Made by a program: the position numbers and the translations under genes. The notes beneath the pieces were generated by a model, which had not been told where the DNA came from, made no database searches, and was given only the letters and a program-made list of their open reading frames with translations. From an uncultured Flavobacteriales bacterium (GTDB taxonomy: Bacteria; Bacteroidota; Bacteroidia; Flavobacteriales; Crocinitomicaceae), in assembly GCA_946480815.1 (NCBI GenBank), contig CAMLLB010000064.1:1-21017 (forward strand): 21,017 nucleotides of DNA, given 5' to 3'. Of this stretch, positions 15,361-21,017 are shown piece after piece; position 1 is the first letter of the stretch; each line of letters begins with the position of its first letter.

Positions 15361-18300
15361 ATGAAACCTATCTTCTATTCACGTGGTTCCCAAGGTGGAA
15401 TTGGAAAAATCTTGTTATTTTCTTTTTTTGTTACACTTTTTGGAGTTGGACATGCACAAAAGAAAGACTCCATCCCTATGAATGCTTATTATCTTTCAAA
15501 GGATCTCTATACTGCATCAAAAAACATCAAGCAAAATCACGCTAAAAAAGATTCGATTGCAAAAAATACTTTAGCAAAGCTTTACTACTATGCAGGAACA
15601 GATGAACCCAGTGAATTGCAAAAAATGGTAGAGGGTTCACCCGTTTTAGACTCGCTGTTAAACCTGTTACAGAAAACGGCTCTGTTCTGTACGAATTTAG
15701 ATAAGGTTGAAGTGATTCTTTCCGCGTCCGGAAAAAGTCTAGGTACTGTGGAAATATTGGATCTATTAAAGAAAGACACCATAAATAAACACAATCTGGA
15801 TACAATTAAAAGAATAGAGGAAAACATCAATCGCATCTATCCTGGAGAAAAAACAGGGGTGTTCAAGCTAAAAAAAGCAGATTATCCCGGAATAACATTA
15901 ATTAAATGGGAGAATGTAAGCTACCTCAAAAAATTGAAATCCGAAAATGATACTATGTTTCAATTCAATTACAGCTTACTGCTTTCTATGAAAGATTCGT
16001 TTCTAGCAGAAAAAAAACAAATCCATGCGGAGGCCGTTCATGTGTTTGACGACTTAAGTATCCAGGACAAGTATAGCCTAAAAGTCAAGGGTGGATTGAT
16101 CCTGATTGAACCATTTGCCCCTGAGTTCAGAAGACAATTTGATCAAATTCAACAACAAGACGCCCTGATTACCGTATCAATCATTGAATCTTCTTCAGGT
16201 TCCATATCCGGATGGAAAATGCCGTCAGAAGCGGAAATGATCGATGCTGTAGCGACATACATAGCTTCAAGAGTAAAACAAGAAACCGTGTTATGGTTTT
16301 TTGACCAAATGCGCAATAATACGGAACGTTATGAATTGATCATGACGGCTTTTCCGGAAACCATGAACTTAATCCAGTCATCTGAAGTTTTTGATGCACC
16401 AAACATGGGGGCTGCCTGGAAGTATGCCCTATCAAAAGATTTTATTCATTTACTCAAAAATGTACTAAGCAGTGAGTGGATCAAGGAGCGCATTCCCAAA
16501 GAGCAACAAAAATACCTGGATTTAACCTGCATTTCCTGGGAAATAGCTGAATTGGTAAGTAACCGGCTTTCCTACCGGGATATGATCAAACAACTATACC
16601 TTAAACGGAATCTGGATGATCCGAAACAAATAGACAATTTCCCGGATAGCATTATCACTTTCCTGTATGCCGTATCTAATGAGCTTTATATTGTCAATAA
16701 AGGTTCGGTTAGAAATCTGACGTACGAAGAGCTCAGTTCTATGCCTTTTGGACAGATGGAAATCATGTTGGAGTTGCTAAATATGAAATACTCAAAAAGT
16801 ATTGATAATCTTTTCCTGGATAAACTTCATATCAACATTACAAAAGACGATAAACGGGAAATAGCCAAATGGATCGGCAACACGATGTTGGCTCTAAGTC
16901 AATTTGACAAGATCATGCAGCAGGTTGAGGAATCCAAGAAAGGGAATAACGGAGAGACCGCATTGTTTGATGGCTATAATACCTGGAAACTGATCAGCCA
17001 GGTTGTCAGATCATCCCTGCCAACAAGAAAAGAATCCATTTACAAAAAGTACCTGGACAGAGCTGATGATGCTTTTGAGATTTACCATTTACTGTCGGAA
17101 AAAAATTATGCCGGTGCTGTTTCCAAGACATTGGAATTGGTGGATAGTTTGATCTATAATGAATACCTGGAGATTAATCCACACCTGGTTAAGAAAGATG
17201 CTCCATTCTTACTGTCTGTTTCACAAGTAAAAGAAACCAAAGTGCGGTATTATGCAATTTCGACGAAGCAGTTAACAGGTTCCCTGAGCGGGCCACAAAA
17301 AGAACGTTTAGATTCTATTCTTAACAATCAGGGTTCTTTCGTTTATATCCCCTATTTCATCAAAACAAAAACTGATAAAGAAAAAAGTTTAATCTTATCC
17401 TATAAAGGATTAAAAAAATCTCTGAAATCTAAGCTGAATACTTCGATAAATAATGAAACGAGAAAAAGAGTACTGTCGTTATTTAAAAAATACAAGGTAC
17501 GAGAGAAGATAGAACACCCAAGAATCAAAAAGAAGGCCGTAAAGATTAAAAGTGAAGACTGGGAACCAAGGGACAGCACACGTTACCGAATAACTATTTC
17601 GGATTTAGACGATGAATTTGTAAAAAGGCATGTCAAGCCTAAAAAATTCCCACGAATAGCACGTGATCTGAAAAAGAGTGCCATCTATGTTTATACAGAT
17701 GACGCAATTCCTTTTGACAACAAAACAACGAAACAACAATTAATTACCATAGAATCCCATAAGATAAAATCTGCACTGACAATAAATGAGTGTCCCATAA
17801 GACAACACCGATTAGAGCATCTGTTTAAGAAATTCAACAGGACCGAAATCGACCAAATCATAGAGAACCTGCACGATTGGGGAGGAGAAAAAATCCGGGA
17901 TTCATTGATCCGTTTCCCTATAAACAGCATAGCAGTTCAGGCATTGATATCCTCTGATAAAAAAGCCATGCAAATGATCATGAAACTGGCTTCCTTCTTA
18001 AACGATGTGGCCAAATCCGATAACGAAAAAGAACTGAAGAAGGTAATTGAATCGTATGCACTGCCTCCGGGATCTTATAAACAAAAACGCAATTCCTGGC
18101 ACTCTTTAACTCTTAATGCCTTTGCGGGCCCTTATTGTGGATTTGAGACTGCAGGTTTTTTGAGTGCAAAGCGGAGAAATGACACGTTATCAAGCTGCGC
18201 CTGGAACTATGGAATCTCTGCACCTATTGGGATCACGTATACTAAAACATTCGGAAAGCGTATCTATAATACTTCACGGCTTCCGGACCTGGCACGGGAA

Positions 18301-18693
18301 AATCCGGATTTCATAAAAATAAAGCGAAAAAATCTTTATAAACGCACAAATGCGAGCTTAAGCATTTCTCTTACCTTCATCGATATTGGAGCCGTTGTAA
18401 GTTACCGCATGAGCCATACAGAAAACGTATTGGATCAGTCCTTTAAATGGGAACAATTCATTAGTCCCGGATTCAATATTGGTATGGCGATCCCAAAAAC
18501 ACCATTAACTGTTCAGCTTGGGTATCAATATACACCTAAGGTCAGACGCATTATAACGGAACAAATTGATACCGGAGAAGAAGTTCTTCGAAAAGATGAA
18601 CATTTTGGAATGTGGCGTGCTTATCTTGGGGTTTATTTCGACATCCCGTTGGTGAATCTTTGGATGAAAACACGTAGTGTGAAATACGAATAA
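15361..18693 (+). CDS. large secreted protein, probable C-terminal outer-membrane barrel, unknown function
   Basis: I do not recognise this 1110-aa protein. It has a Sec signal peptide: a basic start, hydrophobic residues 17-30 and a likely cut after Ala32 in VGHAQ. Residues of about 35-670 look mainly helical, with many charged and Leu/Ile positions and no enzyme motif I can name. A strongly basic stretch follows near residues 690-735 (including RKRVLSLFKKYKVREK), then a further mixed region. From about residue 917 the sequence changes to alternating polar/hydrophobic strands: SLTLNAFAGPYCGFETAGF, NASLSISLTFIDIGAVVSYR near 996, FNIGMAIPKTPLTVQLGYQY near 1038 and a last strand AYLGVYFDIPLV near 1087. 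This suggests a small outer-membrane beta-barrel that anchors a long periplasmic domain. It is flanked by the accC terminator and a bidirectional hairpin, so it is probably a single-gene transcript. No partner is evident. Confidence 0.8.
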   Translation: MKPIFYSRGSQGGIGKILLFSFFVTLFGVGHAQKKDSIPMNAYYLSKDLYTASKNIKQNHAKKDSIAKNTLAKLYYYAGTDEPSELQKMVEGSPVLDSLLNLLQKTALFCTNLDKVEVILSASGKSLGTVEILDLLKKDTINKHNLDTIKRIEENINRIYPGEKTGVFKLKKADYPGITLIKWENVSYLKKLKSENDTMFQFNYSLLLSMKDSFLAEKKQIHAEAVHVFDDLSIQDKYSLKVKGGLILIEPFAPEFRRQFDQIQQQDALITVSIIESSSGSISGWKMPSEAEMIDAVATYIASRVKQETVLWFFDQMRNNTERYELIMTAFPETMNLIQSSEVFDAPNMGAAWKYALSKDFIHLLKNVLSSEWIKERIPKEQQKYLDLTCISWEIAELVSNRLSYRDMIKQLYLKRNLDDPKQIDNFPDSIITFLYAVSNELYIVNKGSVRNLTYEELSSMPFGQMEIMLELLNMKYSKSIDNLFLDKLHINITKDDKREIAKWIGNTMLALSQFDKIMQQVEESKKGNNGETALFDGYNTWKLISQVVRSSLPTRKESIYKKYLDRADDAFEIYHLLSEKNYAGAVSKTLELVDSLIYNEYLEINPHLVKKDAPFLLSVSQVKETKVRYYAISTKQLTGSLSGPQKERLDSILNNQGSFVYIPYFIKTKTDKEKSLILSYKGLKKSLKSKLNTSINNETRKRVLSLFKKYKVREKIEHPRIKKKAVKIKSEDWEPRDSTRYRITISDLDDEFVKRHVKPKKFPRIARDLKKSAIYVYTDDAIPFDNKTTKQQLITIESHKIKSALTINECPIRQHRLEHLFKKFNRTEIDQIIENLHDWGGEKIRDSLIRFPINSIAVQALISSDKKAMQMIMKLASFLNDVAKSDNEKELKKVIESYALPPGSYKQKRNSWHSLTLNAFAGPYCGFETAGFLSAKRRNDTLSSCAWNYGISAPIGITYTKTFGKRIYNTSRLPDLARENPDFIKIKRKNLYKRTNASLSISLTFIDIGAVVSYRMSHTENVLDQSFKWEQFISPGFNIGMAIPKTPLTVQLGYQYTPKVRRIITEQIDTGEEVLRKDEHFGMWRAYLGVYFDIPLVNLWMKTRSVKYE

Positions 18694-18696
18694 AAT

Positions 18697-18745
18697 AAAG
18701 CAGTAACTCTGTGAAGGGGCAATTAATCTCGCCCCTACTGTTTTA
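18697..18745. terminator. bidirectional hairpin between convergent genes
   Basis: AGGGGC (18715-18720) pairs with GCCCCT (18731-18736) around an AT-rich loop, and an outer CAGT/ACTG pair flanks it with A-rich and T-rich ends (AATAAAG and TTTTAT). The outer tracts allow termination on either strand, fitting its place between a plus-strand gene ending at 18693 and a minus-strand gene ending at 18749. The GC-rich core in AT-rich DNA resembles dispersed hairpin repeats. Confidence 0.65.
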
Positions 18746-18748
18746 TAA

Positions 18749-19018
18749 TTAATCTCTCTTCCCAACAAAGGTTAATCCCAACGCAAGCATGCTAGCTCCT
18801 CCAAGAATTCCGAATGTGAGCAAAGAAGCATCCGGATTATTGTTGGTGGTATCAATCGTTTGATAAAACCCTCCTCCATCACTGTCCTTAGTATTTTGAA
18901 TGGTTTGAGAGGAAGTCGATGCACTACTCGATTGTTCTTTAAAGCACACACCAATTGCAATAATTGCGATTACGGCAAAAAAGCTACGCGCCAGGGATAA
19001 AATCAGTTTAGATTCCAT
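18749..19018 (-). CDS. small membrane protein with two hydrophobic helices
   Basis: This 89-aa frame has two strong hydrophobic segments, about residues 6-25 (LILSLARSFFAVIAIIAIGV) and 65-84 (LLTFGILGGASMLALGLTFV). They are joined by a polar Ser/Thr/Asp/Asn-rich linker, with a short basic end (GKRD). The first segment may be an uncleaved signal or a signal peptide; a Cys at 25 lacks a good lipobox (GVC). It is judged real because a perfect -7 box with an acceptable TTG element precedes it and a hairpin follows. It also fills an otherwise empty 470-base gap and has amphipathic membrane-protein composition rather than the look of an antisense shadow. I know no family for it. It is divergent from the SpoIIE-type phosphatase gene, with 145 bases between the starts. 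Confidence 0.65.
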   Translation of the reverse strand: MESKLILSLARSFFAVIAIIAIGVCFKEQSSSASTSSQTIQNTKDSDGGGFYQTIDTTNNNPDASLLTFGILGGASMLALGLTFVGKRD

Positions 19019-19044
19019 TAGAATAATTTAAGGGTGTTATAAAT

Positions 19045-19077
19045 CAAAGATAGCATTTTATCGACCACATTATTCAA
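19045..19077 (-). promoter_or_regulatory. promoter of the small membrane protein
   Basis: On the minus strand TTG (19077-19075), 22 bases, then TATCTTTG (19052-19045), an exact -7 box with spacing inside the Bacteroidota range. The ATG at 19018 lies 26 bases downstream. This is the most complete -33/-7 pair in the window. Confidence 0.6.
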
Positions 19078-19151
19078 CCTTCCAAATACCGCATTTGCCC
19101 TATTTCTCCCAATCAATTCCATTTGAATGATTTCACCTGAATGAATTTCAA

Positions 19152-19159
19152 TACCTTCG
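19152..19159 (+). promoter_or_regulatory. possible -7 box of the SpoIIE-domain gene
   Basis: TACCTTCG differs from TAnnTTTG at one defined base and ends four bases before the GTG start at 19164. The spacing matches that of the YgiQ-family gene. Weak alone. Confidence 0.3.
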
Positions 19160-19163
19160 CTTT

Positions 19164-21017
19164 GTGAAAACGAAACGAAGTATCCTACGACAGCTGCTAG
19201 TGAACATTTTGGTTCCTGTACTGCTTATTTTTTCAATTGTTTTCTACCTCACCTATCAATACAATCTCGACAAAGTTGAAAGCGATATTCAGCAGCAAAA
19301 GAAGAATATTGTAGAAGAAACGCGGAATCTGATCGAATACTACGATTTTTCCATGCGTACACACGAGCAATCACTCATTCAACGCATGCACGATGTTTCC
19401 AGGGAGATCCAATTCGTCCTGGCTAAACAAGATGCAAAATCAGTTGATCTGAACACTTTGCGAACTTCACTCGAAATGGATCCCAAGCGGGAAGACATTT
19501 ACCTCATCGACCGGAACCTGAAAATTATTAATACAACCTTTCAACCGGATTTAGGATTGGATTTCAAAAAACTCAACAAGACCTTCATTCCGTTCTTCAA
19601 CCAGATCTTCCGATCCCAAAAATTCAAGGAAGACCGTTTCGGACTGGAAATCAAAACCGGGAAGATCAAGAAATACAGTTATCAAACGTCCTTCGATGGC
19701 AAATACATCATTGAACTGGGGTTTTACTCGAAATCAGCCGATGAGTTCAAACAACTGTTACTTTCCAAGATTCGCAGCCTGGACAAACGTTTCGAAGCAA
19801 TTGACCGGGTTGAATTGTATTTAGGGGTAAAGAAGATCCCGGATGTCTCCATCAAAGATCTCACGCTTCAGAAAGCCTATCTTCAGTGCCTAGATGAAGA
19901 GAAAAATGTAACCATTGAGAACGATAACCCGGATTCAAAAGGAAAAGAGTTCACGGAATACGTTTTCCTGCCCGTTTTGGAGTCGAAATTGTATTCGGGT
20001 TATGTATTGGAATTGGGAACAAACGACCTGCCCTATCAAAACCTGATCAACGACCTGTTGCTTCGCTTTGGAGTTATTTTCATACTCACATTAGTAATCC
20101 TGACAGTAATCGTTTATTTCCGCTCGCGCAAACTCACCAAACCGATCCAGGAACTGGCATTGAAAACCGAAACGATCTCAACCGACAACCTCGACCAAAC
20201 CATTGAGATTACCGGAAGCCTCGAACTGGACCTGCTCTCGAAGAATTTCAATTCGATGATGCAGAAATTGCGGCATTCTTATGAGAATCTGGAAGAAAAA
20301 GTGGTCGAGCGAACGCAGGAACTAAATGAACAGAAACAAATTGTAGAGCATAAAAACCACGAGATCGTAGAAAGTATTCAGTATGCCCGCTTCATTCAAC
20401 AGGCACTTTTACCTTTGGAATCGGAGATCCAGGCCAGTTTTGACGAGAATGCTTTTGTGTATTATGCTCCCAAAGACATTATTGCCGGCGATTTCTTCTG
20501 GTTCGAAAAACGGGACAACATCAGTTGGTTCGCAGTGGCCGACTGCACGGGACATGGAGTTCCGGGAGCGATGGTCAGCGTTTTGTGTATCAATGCACTG
20601 GCCCAATCCTTAGCTGAAAATGCACAGCAAAGTACCGGGGAATTGTTGGACAAAGTACGCGAATTGGTTGTCCAGACACTCACAAAGGAAGCCCGTTCGG
20701 TGAAAGATGGAATGGATATCTCACTGGCCCGTTTTGATCATGAAACAAACATCCTGCAATGGACGGGCGCGAATAATCCGTTGTGGATCTTCCGCGGAGA
20801 CGAAATCCGGATCACCAACCCGGACAAACAGCCGGTCGGTCAATTTGATGGTGCAGCACCTTTCACAACAAATACCATTCAATTGGAGGCAAACGATTGG
20901 ATCATTCTTTTCTCGGACGGTTATGCAGATCAGTTCGGCGGACCGAAAAACAAGAAATACAAATACGCCACTTTCCGGGATTTCATCCAGGCACACAAAA
21001 ACAAAAGCGGTTCAGAA
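19164..21017 (+). CDS. membrane sensor with HAMP and SpoIIE/PP2C phosphatase domains (cut by window edge)
   Basis: The frame opens at GTG 19164, the first usable start after an in-frame stop at 19128, and stays open for 618 codons to the window edge. It begins with a transmembrane helix (about residues 12-30, LLVNILVPVLLIFSIVFYLT). A probable Cache-like extracytoplasmic sensor (about 31-295, with DIYLIDRNLKIINTT) and a second helix (about 298-319) follow. A HAMP domain (about 320-372), a coiled coil with VERTQELNEQKQIVEHKNHE (about 378-400) and a SpoIIE-type serine/threonine phosphatase domain complete it. Metal-binding aspartates are visible at D443 (AGDFFWF), D460 (VADCTGHGVPGAMVS) and D585 (FSDGYADQFGG). 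Such proteins dephosphorylate anti-sigma antagonists or act in partner-switching in response to a signal; several are known in Bacteroidota with unclear targets. Only the last few dozen residues appear to be missing. No partner STAS or anti-sigma gene is in view. Confidence 0.92.
   Translation, partial: MKTKRSILRQLLVNILVPVLLIFSIVFYLTYQYNLDKVESDIQQQKKNIVEETRNLIEYYDFSMRTHEQSLIQRMHDVSREIQFVLAKQDAKSVDLNTLRTSLEMDPKREDIYLIDRNLKIINTTFQPDLGLDFKKLNKTFIPFFNQIFRSQKFKEDRFGLEIKTGKIKKYSYQTSFDGKYIIELGFYSKSADEFKQLLLSKIRSLDKRFEAIDRVELYLGVKKIPDVSIKDLTLQKAYLQCLDEEKNVTIENDNPDSKGKEFTEYVFLPVLESKLYSGYVLELGTNDLPYQNLINDLLLRFGVIFILTLVILTVIVYFRSRKLTKPIQELALKTETISTDNLDQTIEITGSLELDLLSKNFNSMMQKLRHSYENLEEKVVERTQELNEQKQIVEHKNHEIVESIQYARFIQQALLPLESEIQASFDENAFVYYAPKDIIAGDFFWFEKRDNISWFAVADCTGHGVPGAMVSVLCINALAQSLAENAQQSTGELLDKVRELVVQTLTKEARSVKDGMDISLARFDHETNILQWTGANNPLWIFRGDEIRITNPDKQPVGQFDGAAPFTTNTIQLEANDWIILFSDGYADQFGGPKNKKYKYATFRDFIQAHKNKSGSE

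Noticed and set aside
19141..19167. ATG at 19141 as start of the SpoIIE-domain protein
   Set aside because: It is in a different frame and meets a stop after eight codons; GTG 19164 is in the right frame and directly precedes the first membrane helix.
1..21017. CRISPR array, tRNA/rRNA, insertion sequence or prophage
   Set aside because: I saw no regularly spaced repeats, no cloverleaf-type sequence, no transposase or integrase motifs and no terminal inverted repeats with target duplications.

Overview
The window looks like a chromosomal segment from a member of the Bacteroidota, most likely order Flavobacteriales and perhaps a Fluviicola/Crocinitomicaceae-type organism. The genus is an inference. 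The reasons are moderate-to-low GC, lack of Shine-Dalgarno sequences before nearly all starts, several matches to the Bacteroidota -7 promoter box TAnnTTTG just upstream of genes, and the gene families and gene order (yceD-rpmF-plsX-fabH-accB-accC). I see no insertion sequence, prophage, CRISPR array, tRNA or rRNA. Most of the window is ordinary core chromosome with a few large lineage-type proteins of unknown function.

Layout. Position 1-987 (minus) holds the N-terminal half of a YgiQ-family radical SAM protein, cut by the window edge just after its CxxxCxxC cluster motif. From 1207 to 6166 there are two exported proteins of unknown role: a 317-aa probable lipoprotein and a 1301-aa protein built largely of MORN-variant/YwqK-like repeats. 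A hairpin follows, then a MarR-family regulator (6321-6779) and a DUF4349 lipoprotein (6829-7818). Next come an M17 leucyl aminopeptidase (7886-9283) and, one base after its stop, pdxA (9285-10403) of pyridoxal-phosphate synthesis.

A strong -7 box at 10485-10492 opens the run yceD (10511), rpmF (11168), plsX, fabH, accB and accC, closed by a clear intrinsic terminator at 15258-15289. This run joins ribosome-related genes (YceD, L32) to the start of phospholipid and fatty-acid synthesis: acyl-phosphate formation, the first condensation, and two acetyl-CoA carboxylase subunits. accA and accD are not in the window.

The last part holds a 1110-aa secreted protein with a probable C-terminal outer-membrane barrel (15361-18693). 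It is convergent with a small two-helix membrane protein on the minus strand (18749-19018), with a bidirectional hairpin between them. Divergent from the small gene is a membrane sensor with HAMP and SpoIIE/PP2C phosphatase domains (19164 to the edge), starting at GTG.

The points most worth a second look are: a 20-base perfect palindrome inside the acidic tail of YceD; start codons lying only 4-5 bases after -7 boxes at three genes, suggesting leaderless mRNAs; a perfect 11-bp inverted repeat before the MarR gene; and the two very large exported proteins without assigned function. I did not find convincing evidence of a new defence, mobile or biosynthetic system here.
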